NCBI RefSeq assembly: GCF_009856625.1
Contig: NZ_CP047241.1
Location: 1,426,001-1,490,000, forward strand
Source: Aquitalea denitrificans
GTDB lineage: Bacteria; Pseudomonadota; Gammaproteobacteria; Burkholderiales; Chromobacteriaceae
Reading direction: 5' to 3'
DNA length: 64,000 nt
The translations under genes were made by a program, and so were the position numbers. Of this stretch, positions 8,646 through 16,831 are shown piece by piece. Positions within the stretch are counted from its first letter, which is position 1, and every line of letters starts with the position of its first letter. The notes under the pieces are model-generated. The model saw only the letters and a program-made list of their open reading frames with translations, was not told where the DNA came from and made no database searches.

Positions 8646-10313
8646 ATGATCATCCTGAAAAACGTGGCCTTGCGTCGCGGCACCAAAGTCTTGCTGGACG
8701 GCGCAACGGTCAGCATCAACCCCGGCGAAAAAGTCGGCCTTGTCGGGCGTAATGGCGCGGGCAAGTCATCGCTGTTTGCGGTACTGAATGGCAGCCTGCA
8801 CGAGGATGGCGGGGATTTCTCCATTCCCAGCCAGTGGCGCATGGCGCAGGTGGCACAGGACATGCCGGAAACCTCGCAGAGTGCCACCGATTTCGTGGTG
8901 GAGGGGGATATCCCCTTGCTGGCGGCGCGGCGCGAAGTGGCGGAAGCCGAGGCCGGTGAAGACTATATGCGCATGGCGCATGCCTATACCGCGCTGAACG
9001 ATGCCGGTGAACATGATGCCCCGGCCCGGGCGCAGGCGCTGATTCTGGGGCTGGGCTTCAGTGTGGCCGAGCTGCAGCAGCCGGTGAACAGCTTTTCCGG
9101 CGGCTGGCGCATGCGCCTGCAACTGGCGCGCGCGCTGATGTGCCCGTCTGATTTGCTGCTGCTGGACGAACCGACCAACCACCTGGATCTGGATGCGCTG
9201 GTGTGGCTGGAAGCCTGGCTCAAGCAGTACGCCGGCACCATGGTGGTGATCAGCCATGACCGTGAATTTCTGGATGCGGTAACCAATGTCACCTTGCATA
9301 TCGACCACGGCAAACTGGTGCGCTACGGCGGCAACTACAGCAAGTTCGAGGACATGCGCGCCGAGCAGATGATTCTGCAGCAAGCCGCCCAGGCCAAGCA
9401 GCAGGAAAAGATGGCACACCTGCAAAAATTCATCGACCGCTTCAAGGCCAAGGCCAGCAAGGCCAAGCAGGCACAAAGCCGGGTCAAGGCACTGGAGCGC
9501 ATGGAGAAGATTGCGCCGGTGCTGGCCGATGCCGACTTCCAGTTCGAATTCAAGGAACCAGGCAGCTTGCCCAACCCCATGCTGACCATGTCACAGGCTT
9601 CGTTTGGCTATCCGGCTGCAGAAGGTGCTCCGGCAGATACGCCGCCCACCGTGATTGTCCAGGGTGTGAATCGTTCGGTATTGGCCGGCCAGCGTATTGG
9701 CATTCTAGGTGCCAACGGCCAGGGCAAATCTACCTTGGTGAAAACGGTGGCCGAAGCGCTGCGTGCCATCAGCGGTGAGATTATTCGCGGCAAGGGCCTG
9801 AGTATCGGCTACTTCTCCCAGCAGGAGCTGGATGTATTACGGCCGGAAGACGACCCGTTGCAGCACATGCTGCGGCTGGTGCGGGAAACGCCGACACAGC
9901 TGCGCCCGCCGGCTAATGACTGCCGTGAGCAGGGGCTGCGCAATTTCCTTGGCACCTTCAATTTCAGTGGGGACATGGTCAAGCAGGCAGTAGGCAGCAT
10001 GAGCGGCGGCGAAAAAGCACGGCTGGTGTTGTGCATGATTGTGTGGCTGCGTCCCAATCTGCTGTTGCTGGATGAACCGACCAACCATCTGGATTTGGCC
10101 ACGCGCGAGGCGCTGAGCGTAGCGCTCAATGAGTTTGAAGGCTCGGTGATGCTGGTTAGCCATGACAGAGCCCTGCTGCGTGCGGTGTGTGACGAGTTCT
10201 GGATGGTGTCGCGTGGTGGCGTCAGCGACTTTGATGGCGATCTGGACGATTACCAGGTTTATCTGCTGGCAGAAGCCAAGCGCCGGCGTGAAGAGGCTGC
10301 GGGCAAGCGTTAA
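8646..10313 (+). CDS. ABC-F family ATPase (YheS/Uup type)
   Basis: A 555-residue soluble protein with two ABC ATPase domains and no membrane segments, the layout of ABC-F translation factors that act at the ribosome. Walker A motifs are GRNGAGKSS and GANGQGKST; the signatures are FSGGWRMRLQLARAL and MSGGEKARLVLC; both Walker B motifs read LLLDEPTNHLDL. The linker between the halves is long and lysine-rich, as in the family's interdomain arm. The start at 8646 gives MIILKNVALRRG, the usual N-terminus; a TTG at 8625 is a weaker option. YheS is the closest subtype by sequence feel. Confidence 0.92.
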   Translation: MIILKNVALRRGTKVLLDGATVSINPGEKVGLVGRNGAGKSSLFAVLNGSLHEDGGDFSIPSQWRMAQVAQDMPETSQSATDFVVEGDIPLLAARREVAEAEAGEDYMRMAHAYTALNDAGEHDAPARAQALILGLGFSVAELQQPVNSFSGGWRMRLQLARALMCPSDLLLLDEPTNHLDLDALVWLEAWLKQYAGTMVVISHDREFLDAVTNVTLHIDHGKLVRYGGNYSKFEDMRAEQMILQQAAQAKQQEKMAHLQKFIDRFKAKASKAKQAQSRVKALERMEKIAPVLADADFQFEFKEPGSLPNPMLTMSQASFGYPAAEGAPADTPPTVIVQGVNRSVLAGQRIGILGANGQGKSTLVKTVAEALRAISGEIIRGKGLSIGYFSQQELDVLRPEDDPLQHMLRLVRETPTQLRPPANDCREQGLRNFLGTFNFSGDMVKQAVGSMSGGEKARLVLCMIVWLRPNLLLLDEPTNHLDLATREALSVALNEFEGSVMLVSHDRALLRAVCDEFWMVSRGGVSDFDGDLDDYQVYLLAEAKRRREEAAGKR

Positions 10314-10461
10314 GCCGGAGGCATGCTCTGGGTGAGCCGCTCTGGTTTGTCTTGCCGTATCTGGGCAAGTCTGGGGGCTACCGGAGCAGACCTACCATGC
10401 GGGCCCCCATTTTTTACTGAGGGGCAAGCATGGACATTGAAACCAGGATGTATACCGCTTG

Positions 10462-11385
10462 TTACAGCTTGGCAGCATCCAGCAAGCGTGGCTGCAGCAG
10501 GCTGCTTATCCAGCTCATGAACACCTGCACGCGTTGTGGCAAATGGCGGCGATTCGCGTAAACCAAAGAAACGGGCATGGGCGCAGGGCGATAGGCGGGT
10601 AGTAATTCCACCAGTTGCCCGTTAGCAAGATAGCTGCGCATGCCCGGCTCGGGTGATTGTACAATGCCCAGCCCGGCGAGGCAGGCCGCCGTATAGGCCT
10701 CGGAGTTATTCACGGTGAGCACACCGCCCATGGGAACATGGCGCATGCTGCCAGGTGTATCGGGATCAAGGTATTCAAAGCCGGGTTCGCGGCCACCGAA
10801 GTTGGTGAGATAGTGGACCAGGCGGTGGTGGCTGAGGTCGGCAAGCGATGCCGGCAAACCGTACTCGGCAATGTAGGCAGGACTGGCGCAGTTGATCATG
10901 TGGTACTGCCCAAGCGGCCTGGCAATCAGGCTGGAATCAAGCAAGGCTCCCACCCGCAACACACAATCGAAACCCTCGCGTACCAGATCCACGCGCCGAT
11001 CGGTGCTGCTCAGTTCCAATTCCAGTGCCGGATGCTGGCGCAGGAAGGCCGACAGATTAGGAATCACCAGATCCCGTGCGATGGCAATCGGCATATCCAC
11101 CCGCAAGCGCCCGCTGACTGCGGAAGGTTCTTTGCGAAACAGAAGCTGCAGTTCAGCAAAATCAGCCAGCAGATCCTTGCTGCGTTCGAACACGGCTCGC
11201 CCGTCCTGTGTCATCTGCACGCTGCGCGTTGTGCGGTGCAGCAGGCGAGTGCCGAGCAGATTCTCAAGCTGCTGTACCGCCAGTGAAACCGTTGCCTTGG
11301 GTAGTCCCAGGCTCTCCGCCGCCGCCGTAAAGCTGGAGAGTTCGGCAACACGCACAAAAATCTGCATGGAATCGAGCTGGTTCAT
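10462..11385 (-). CDS. LysR-type transcriptional regulator
   Basis: A 307-residue regulator with an N-terminal winged helix-turn-helix (about 1-60; FTAAAESLGLPKATVSLAVQ) and a C-terminal periplasmic-binding-fold effector domain (about 88-295). It is transcribed divergently from a short-chain dehydrogenase 139 bases away, the usual arrangement for a LysR regulator and its target. The effector is not deducible. The ribosome site is weak. Confidence 0.93.
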   Translation of the reverse strand: MNQLDSMQIFVRVAELSSFTAAAESLGLPKATVSLAVQQLENLLGTRLLHRTTRSVQMTQDGRAVFERSKDLLADFAELQLLFRKEPSAVSGRLRVDMPIAIARDLVIPNLSAFLRQHPALELELSSTDRRVDLVREGFDCVLRVGALLDSSLIARPLGQYHMINCASPAYIAEYGLPASLADLSHHRLVHYLTNFGGREPGFEYLDPDTPGSMRHVPMGGVLTVNNSEAYTAACLAGLGIVQSPEPGMRSYLANGQLVELLPAYRPAPMPVSLVYANRRHLPQRVQVFMSWISSLLQPRLLDAAKL

Positions 11386-11427
11386 GGTGAGCAGGAATTT
11401 GTTTGTAAATATTGGACAGTTTAGCCA

Positions 11428-11454
11428 TAAATTGATGCTTTATCCTGTAATTTA
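11428..11454. promoter_or_regulatory. inverted repeat in the LysR/SDR divergent promoter
   Basis: TAAATT and AATTTA are separated by 15 bases. A second repeat, TATTGG near 11410 and CCAATA near 11458, encloses most of the same segment. The position between divergent genes fits a LysR-type binding site, but the consensus T-N11-A is too loose to prove it. Confidence 0.35.
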
Positions 11455-11524
11455 TTGCCAATAGACTGCGAAGCATCAGGACGGCAATGCCCCTGAGCCA
11501 TCTCACCCTAATCAGGAGATCACC

Positions 11525-12283
11525 ATGTTTCAACGCATCGCACTCATCACCGGCGGCAGTCGCGGTCTCGGTAAAAATGCAGCCCTCAAGCTGGCAGCCA
11601 AGGGCGTTGACGTCATCTTCACCTACCACACCCGGCAGGATGAAGCTGCGGCACTGGTTGCTGAAATCGAAAAGCTAGGGCGCGGCGCAGCTGCGCTGCA
11701 ACTTGATGCAGGTAATGTGCGTGGCTTTGCCGACTTCACAGCGCAATTGAAAAATCTGCTGCAGACCAAGTGGCAAGCCGGGCAGATCGACTACCTTGTC
11801 AATAATGCTGGTATGGGTATCTATGGCAGTTTTGCAGAAACCACAGAAGAACAATTCGATGCACTGATGAATGTGCATCTCAAGGGTGTTTTCTTTCTCA
11901 CCCAAACACTACTGCCACTGATTGCCGATGGTGGGCGTATTCTGAATATATCCAGCGGCCTGGCGCGCTTCAGCTTTCCCGGCTACGCTGCTTACGCCAC
12001 GATGAAGGGGGCGATCGAAACCCTCACGCGCTACCTTGCCAAGGAACTCGGCCCGCGTGGTATTTCGGTAAACGTGCTTGCTCCAGGAGCCATTGAAACC
12101 GACTTTGGCGGTGGCAGCACGCGCGACAATCCACAGGTTAATGCCATGATCGCAGCCAATACGGCGATGGGGCGTGCGGGCCTGCCCAGTGACATTGGCG
12201 ACGCCATTGCTGCGTTGCTTACTGCTGAAAGCAACTGGATAACCGGTCAGCGGATTGAGGCTTCCGGCGGGATGATGTTGTAA
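11525..12283 (+). CDS. short-chain dehydrogenase/reductase (classical SDR)
   Basis: A 252-residue NAD(P)-dependent oxidoreductase. It has the nucleotide-binding TGGSRGLGKNAAL motif at about 9-21, NNAGMG at about 95, a catalytic Ser in NISSG and the YATMK form of YxxxK at about 160. The C-terminal ESNWITGQRIEASGGMML is typical of the FabG-like family. Substrate is unknown. AGGAGA lies just upstream of the ATG. It is probably controlled by the divergent LysR regulator. Confidence 0.93.
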   Translation: MFQRIALITGGSRGLGKNAALKLAAKGVDVIFTYHTRQDEAAALVAEIEKLGRGAAALQLDAGNVRGFADFTAQLKNLLQTKWQAGQIDYLVNNAGMGIYGSFAETTEEQFDALMNVHLKGVFFLTQTLLPLIADGGRILNISSGLARFSFPGYAAYATMKGAIETLTRYLAKELGPRGISVNVLAPGAIETDFGGGSTRDNPQVNAMIAANTAMGRAGLPSDIGDAIAALLTAESNWITGQRIEASGGMML

Positions 12284-12437
12284 TCTATCTGCTGCATACC
12301 GCGCATTGCCGATAGCTACCCGATCCGGTATTCGCCTGGCTTGCGTGTTTGAGCATGGCTGCAGCCAGCAAGGTTGAGGTACTGGCGACTGTCCATGCCG
12401 AACACCTTAGCGTTGCTGTCTGAATAAGGAGAAGAAA

Positions 12438-12845
12438 ATGTCTACTGCCACCGTCAAGGCCCTGCTGCAAGACACGCCTTACCGTGTGATATTTACCGAT
12501 GACCTCGGCAATAGCTGGGCGGCCGATGAACCAGAAGAGGTGGGTGGGGGCAATACAGCACCAACGCCGGATCGGCTGCTGCTGGCCAGCCTGGGTGCTT
12601 GCACGGCGATTACCTTGCAGATGGTGGCTACCCGCCGCCAACTCCCATTGCAGGGGGTACAGGTTGAATTACAGCTCAACCCGGAAGGCAAACCAGAAAA
12701 CGGCAATATGATTACGCGCCGGATCATGGTAAAGGGGGCGTTGAGCCCGGAGCAGCAAGCCCAGTTGCTGAAAGTAGCCAACAGCTGCCCGATACACAAA
12801 CTGCTGACCGGCGAGATACACATTGCCACCGAACTGGTTGTCTGA
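12438..12845 (+). CDS. OsmC-family protein
   Basis: A 135-residue protein of the OsmC/Ohr superfamily. The two redox cysteines are present, one in LASLGACTAITL and one in NSCPIHKLLTG, about 60 residues apart. The GGGNTAPTPDRLLLASLGAC segment matches OsmC-type hydrolase/peroxidase proteins rather than Ohr proper. AAGGAG precedes the start. The substrate is probably an organic hydroperoxide, but several OsmC subfamilies have unknown roles. Confidence 0.88.
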   Translation: MSTATVKALLQDTPYRVIFTDDLGNSWAADEPEEVGGGNTAPTPDRLLLASLGACTAITLQMVATRRQLPLQGVQVELQLNPEGKPENGNMITRRIMVKGALSPEQQAQLLKVANSCPIHKLLTGEIHIATELVV

Positions 12846-12970
12846 GCATGGCCGCTTGGATTCCAACCACCAGGCTTGCCCATGATGGGAATAATTGCTC
12901 GATTTAAGGTTCGTTTAATCTTGTTCTGCGAAAGTAATGTCGAGAGACTCTCAATCAAGAGGACAAGGCC

Positions 12971-13159
12971 ATGATATCGAGTGTAAGCAGCGCAATGTCT
13001 TATCAGGGTTATCAATCAGTCAGCAGGGCAGCAAGCCAAGCTACGCAGCGTGTCACTGATCGTGATGGTGACAACGACAACAGCAAGGCCAACGAAGTCG
13101 AGCAGAAAGCTACACAGGCATCGGGTACTATCGGGACAAGAATAGACACTACTGCCTGA
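12971..13159 (+). CDS. small serine/glutamine-rich hypothetical protein
   Basis: A 62-residue hydrophilic protein, MISSVSSAMSYQGYQSVSRA onward, ending in GTIGTRIDTTA. AGAGGACA lies upstream of the ATG and a clear terminator follows, which supports a real gene. It has no signal peptide and no membrane segment. Its composition, rich in Ser, Gln, Asp and Asn, suggests a disordered polypeptide. I do not recognise a function. Confidence 0.55.
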   Translation: MISSVSSAMSYQGYQSVSRAASQATQRVTDRDGDNDNSKANEVEQKATQASGTIGTRIDTTA

Positions 13160-13196
13160 GCATCACCAATAAAAGCAGCGCGTCACCTTCGCGTAC

Positions 13197-13221
13197 AGCC
13201 CACTGTCATGGTGGGCTTTTC
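13197..13221 (+). terminator. terminator after the small hypothetical gene
   Basis: AGCCCAC and GTGGGCT form a perfect 7-base stem with a 7-base loop, followed by TTTT. Confidence 0.75.
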
Positions 13222-13327
13222 TACATTTAAGCGGTGCGGGCCTAAGGACGGTCAAAGAATTGGGGTGGGGTTTATGATATTCAGGAATAATGCCTGTCAT
13301 TGGCCTCATTGGCTCCGGATTACCAAG

Positions 13328-13615
13328 TGAAACCCTATCAATTTGCCATCATGGCCTGCCTGTGCTTTGGCCTATCCGATATAGCCAGTGCTGGCGACTA
13401 CACGCCGGGCAAGAGTGAGCCCCGTCAGGAGATGAAGCAGGAGCCAGGCAAAGGAATTCGCGTTCTTCGATGGCTGCGTCCCTGCCAGTTGAGGCCCGGT
13501 AAGCGCACATTCAAGAGTTGGCGCTGGTGCCCTGCTGGCTGATGTACCAGATGCATCTGCTGCGTGATTTTCTGGCAGCGGCCCGTGGGCAACTGCCGGC
13601 TGCGACGCAATAATA
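13328..13615 (+). pseudogene. possible decayed small exported protein
   Basis: A GTG at 13328 opens a frame reading VKPYQFAIMACLCFGLSDIA followed by SAG, which looks like a cleavable signal peptide. After about residue 40 the protein-like character moves to other frames: KEFAFFDGCVPAS then a stop, and farther on ELALVPCWLMYQMHLLRDFL ending at 13613-13615. This pattern suggests a gene broken by frameshifts. The family is unknown and the evidence is only the change of coding character. Confidence 0.25.
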
Positions 13616-13673
13616 TCCGTACAGCATCCCGTGGCAGCACCCTGGCTATATTCGGCAGCCGGCTGGTGGCAGG

Positions 13674-14285
13674 CTAGTGCAGTGCCTGGATATAGGCTGC
13701 CAGTGCCCGGATTTCTTTGTCATCCAGTGTTCTGACAATCGCCTGCATCTCTACGGCGGAAGGCCGCTGTGTACTGGCAAATACATGTAGCTGCTTGTCT
13801 ACATAGGCAGCATGCTGACCCGCCAGCCGCGGCCCGCTCTCACTGCCTTCCCCATTAGGTCCATGGCAGGCCATGCAAGGCGGAGTTCCCTTGGCTTCAT
13901 TGCCATTCCTGAACAGCATCCCTCCCTGGTCGACCAGGGAGGCCGCTACCGTGGCCGGGTTGGGCAGCGGCTTTTGCCCGGCAAAATACTCCGCAATGCT
14001 GGCAATGGTGTTGTCATCCAAGGTGGCAGCTACTCCCCACATATAGTCATGGGCGGATTCATCACTGCGGCTATGGTTTTTGAGTGCCTGCAATTGCTGC
14101 ACGATATAGCCGGCCTGCTGGCCGGCCAGGCGTGGAAACAGAGGAGAGCTGCTATTTCCATCCGCAGCATGGCAATTGGCACACCACTGTCGTGCCAGAT
14201 CTTCAGCCGCACCAGCTGCTGAAACATGCAGTGGAGTCAGGATCAGCATGCCAAGCAGTGCAATTTTCGTGATTTTCATGGCCAT
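13674..14285 (-). CDS. dihaem cytochrome c (cytochrome c4-like), periplasmic
   Basis: A 203-residue exported cytochrome. A signal peptide (about 1-26) is followed by two cytochrome c domains with haem sites CANCH at 35-39 and CMACH at 137-141. The RLAGQQAGYIVQQL and RLAGQHAAYVDKQL repeats, one after each haem site, are the mark of the cytochrome c4 family, which carries electrons in the periplasm, often to terminal oxidases. Candidate distal Met ligands are present in each half. AGGAG precedes the start. It follows the haem-porin gene by 5 bases, so the two are almost certainly one transcript. Confidence 0.9.
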   Translation of the reverse strand: MAMKITKIALLGMLILTPLHVSAAGAAEDLARQWCANCHAADGNSSSPLFPRLAGQQAGYIVQQLQALKNHSRSDESAHDYMWGVAATLDDNTIASIAEYFAGQKPLPNPATVAASLVDQGGMLFRNGNEAKGTPPCMACHGPNGEGSESGPRLAGQHAAYVDKQLHVFASTQRPSAVEMQAIVRTLDDKEIRALAAYIQALH

Positions 14286-14290
14286 CGCTC

Positions 14291-15619
14291 CTAGAAGGCT
14301 ATCCAGGTGTAAAGATAGGTCGTGTTGTTGTCCCGTGCATTACGGCCATTGCCATCATAGTTGTGACTGGCACCCTGATATTTCATGAAAGCGGTATATT
14401 GCAGCCCGACTCGCCAGTAGGGTTTGATCATGTAATCGAACTCAAGCATATAGCCTGTCGTATCCGGGCTGCCGGTATTGCTCCAGGCGGTCCAGTCAGT
14501 TGTGCCATGTTCGCCAAAATACCCCAGGCTCAGTCCATAAGTGTGCTGATACCAGTAACTGGCCTTGGCCCTAATGCTGTTCAGCTTGCTATTGCTTGTC
14601 GCCCGGTCATTGCCGACATGTGAGGCATCCCAGTCCGTACTTTCATGAATATAGGAAAGCTGGGTGGTGAAAATGTGCGGATCAGACAAGTACTGGTATT
14701 GCATGTCGATTCCACGGTCGTGGTAATGATCCAGCGGTGAATTGGTGTCGCTACTATCGGCGTGGACTTTGGCATCCATGCCGAACACACCGACAGTAAG
14801 GGAATTCAGCCCCCAGTCCCGGTTATAGGCAAAACGCAAGTAGGGATTGTTGCCGCTCAGGCGGTTGCTCAGATCCACCCCGTGACTGAGGAAGGAGAAC
14901 GGGCCATCTGCCACGCGATAGCTGCCTATCTCGGCATACCAGTTCTTGTTGAGAAAAGCATAGGCGCTCAGCCCGGCCACTTGCTGGGCCAGTCCCCCTT
15001 CAATAAGGGTTGCCTGTGGTCCGATTCCCCAGACGCCGGCTAGCCGCGAGGATTGGTAGGGATAACCGAACGCCGGCGTTGAATTCCATGCATCCTGTAC
15101 CGTCGGGTTGTTATTCAGTGTCAGGCCGTAGATCAGATCAAGGTCAGCCTTGGCAAGGTGCCAGCTCAGCCGCCAATCATTGTTGTCTACGGTGGTTTTG
15201 CCGCTGAAAGTCGTGCTGCCATCGGCTTGGCTTGTGCTGTTGAGGTTGTTGTAGGTCCATTGGGAAAACATGCCGACATGGTCTCCGATCTTGCCGGCAA
15301 TAAACAGGCTGCCACCCTCCAGCTGCAGCTCATTATTGCGCGGGTAGCTGCTGTCATTGCCTTGCGTATTGGATACCTTGCTGACAGAGGCTACTGCCAT
15401 GGCCGCAACGGGAAAGCGCTGTGTCGTACCCAATGTGTAGCCGGATAATTTGAACAGTCGACCGTAGGGAGTCAGCTCCGGGAAGCTGACATGACAGGCC
15501 ACGCATGCTTCACCCGTTTGTCGGGCATAGCTTGGCAAGGCAAAAGCATGCTGTTGGAACAGCAACATCAACAAGGGATATAAAACAGACAGACATGCGA
15601 GGTGGTAGGGTTTTTTCAT
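14291..15619 (-). CDS. fused monohaem cytochrome-porin, Cyc2-like
   Basis: A 442-residue outer-membrane protein. After a signal peptide (about 1-27) the mature N-terminus is LPSYARQTGEACVACH, a c-type haem site with Cys39, Cys42 and His43. The remainder alternates polar and aromatic residues in short beta strands and ends in the aromatic-rich TYLYTWIAF, typical of a beta-barrel. This small haem domain fused to a barrel is the architecture of Cyc2, the Fe(II)-oxidising outer-membrane cytochrome, whose haem motif begins FARQTG; length is also right. Related proteins occur in bacteria not known to oxidise iron, so the electron donor is open. It heads an operon with a cytochrome c4-like gene. Confidence 0.75.
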   Translation of the reverse strand: MKKPYHLACLSVLYPLLMLLFQQHAFALPSYARQTGEACVACHVSFPELTPYGRLFKLSGYTLGTTQRFPVAAMAVASVSKVSNTQGNDSSYPRNNELQLEGGSLFIAGKIGDHVGMFSQWTYNNLNSTSQADGSTTFSGKTTVDNNDWRLSWHLAKADLDLIYGLTLNNNPTVQDAWNSTPAFGYPYQSSRLAGVWGIGPQATLIEGGLAQQVAGLSAYAFLNKNWYAEIGSYRVADGPFSFLSHGVDLSNRLSGNNPYLRFAYNRDWGLNSLTVGVFGMDAKVHADSSDTNSPLDHYHDRGIDMQYQYLSDPHIFTTQLSYIHESTDWDASHVGNDRATSNSKLNSIRAKASYWYQHTYGLSLGYFGEHGTTDWTAWSNTGSPDTTGYMLEFDYMIKPYWRVGLQYTAFMKYQGASHNYDGNGRNARDNNTTYLYTWIAF

Positions 15620-15707
15620 GTCCAGCTCCCGTAATTGTTCTAAGACGAAGCGCTTACTGAAAGCCTAAGCCGGACAGGGGAAAACACATCTCGCGCAGGA
15701 TGTCTAT

Positions 15708-15721
15708 TGATCTATATCAAA
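15708..15721 (-). promoter_or_regulatory. FNR/ANR box upstream of the cytochrome operon
   Basis: The sequence TTGATCTATATCAA matches the FNR/CRP-family consensus TTGAT-N4-ATCAA at every defined position. Its centre is about 95 bases upstream of the haem-porin start codon, with no other gene start on the opposite side within 1 kb. It suggests oxygen-responsive control of the operon. Confidence 0.7.
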
Positions 15722-15893
15722 CAAACATCATGTTAATTGTTGTAAATAACCCCTCCTCGGTGAGCGCGGAAGCCATCTGGCAGCAGGAAAATACCTGGGA
15801 CTTTCTATTGCGAGTTCGTTTTTTATCGGTTGTGCAGACATCGGTTCATGCTCAAGCATTTCCAACTACCGCTTGAAACCTATCGCTGTGGGG

Positions 15894-16309
15894 CTATTGC
15901 CGAGTGGGGCTTTGCTTCTGCAGCGGCTGCATGAGGCGCGCAATGTTGATGAATGCGCGCCGATGCAAGGCTTCACCAATCAGGCCCGTCTCGTCATGGC
16001 AGGTGACTTTGAATAGCAAGGTCCTGCCATCGGTTTCGATCAGCTCAACTTTCCCGCCACCTTCATGCCGACCGGCGTACCGATCACATGGCAGATATCA
16101 ATATGAACGCCCACCGTATGTTGATCCGGGGCCGGAAAGGGGTGCAGGCCCTGGATGCAGGTTTGTTTCATTAATGCCAATATCATTACGGTTGCCAGTG
16201 CTGGCGGCATATCCTGAAAGCCAGGCCAGCAGGCATTGACTCCGGACACGGTATGTCGTGGCTCAACTAGTGAGCTGCTATGCAATGGCGTAGCCGATTT
16301 CCTCTTCAA
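15894..16309 (-). pseudogene. frameshifted FlK-like hotdog thioesterase
   Basis: Two minus-strand frames join to one protein. The first reads GFQDMPPALATVMILALMKQ and HTVGVHIDICHVIGTPVGMK, ending at a stop just after VAGK. The second continues immediately with VELIETDGRTLLFKVTCHDE and TGLIGEALHRRAFINIARLM up to a TAG at 15894-15896. Together they match the fluoroacetyl-CoA thioesterase (FlK)-type hotdog family of about 130-140 residues. One missing base in the GCGGGAAAG run near 16047-16056 explains the break. The start is unclear (a TTG at 16309 is possible). It is either a pseudogene or a sequencing error in a homopolymer. Confidence 0.65.
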
Positions 16310-16831
16310 GCCCGGCTATTGCAGCAAACGTGGCAATCGCTGCCATAACGCAGTAGCTCACCCAGGCAGGGTTTCTCCTTTGAATTGATGCCGTAAATAA
16401 TACCTTGGCACTAATGTAATTTTCAGTTGTGCAATATTGCTGAGCAGAAGCGATGGACGACGACTGTTGTGTAGGGCTTGAAGGATAAATTCCGGGTCTG
16501 GTGATGAACTGTATTTGACCTTTTGGTAAATTTTTATGATTTTGGCATGATTGTTATGTCGGGGGGAGGTGACTGGTCGGTGTTGCTACTGGTAGCTGGA
16601 TGTAGGCGCTTGGTGTGTCCGAATTAAGTTGGCTGGTTGCTTCTTGGTTTTCTGTTTGATCAATAATTTTTGCTGGAATAGTTTAAACATTTCCTATTGA
16701 TTGCGCGCAGATGAAAAACAATGTAATCATCATGGTTATGTAAATATTACTGGCTATGATGCCGCTTGCATTGTGCTTGGATACGGGTCTGCAAAACAAA
16801 TCTCAACATCAAACCATTCATCTATAAAAAC
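16310..16831. other. AT-rich intergenic stretch, no gene recognised
   Basis: About 520 bases upstream of the Aer-like receptor gene. Translations on both strands show no protein-like segments. The palindrome GTTTAAAC near 16681 is the only small symmetric sequence noted. A promoter for the downstream gene must lie here, but no clear hexamers are seen. Confidence 0.35.

Noticed and set aside
14291..15619. Assignment of the haem-porin as a proven iron oxidase
   Set aside because: Cyc2-like proteins also occur where iron oxidation is not known; only architecture and motif support are available here.
15904..16239. Plus-strand 111-codon open frame
   Set aside because: It lies opposite the frameshifted thioesterase and its translation is not protein-like.
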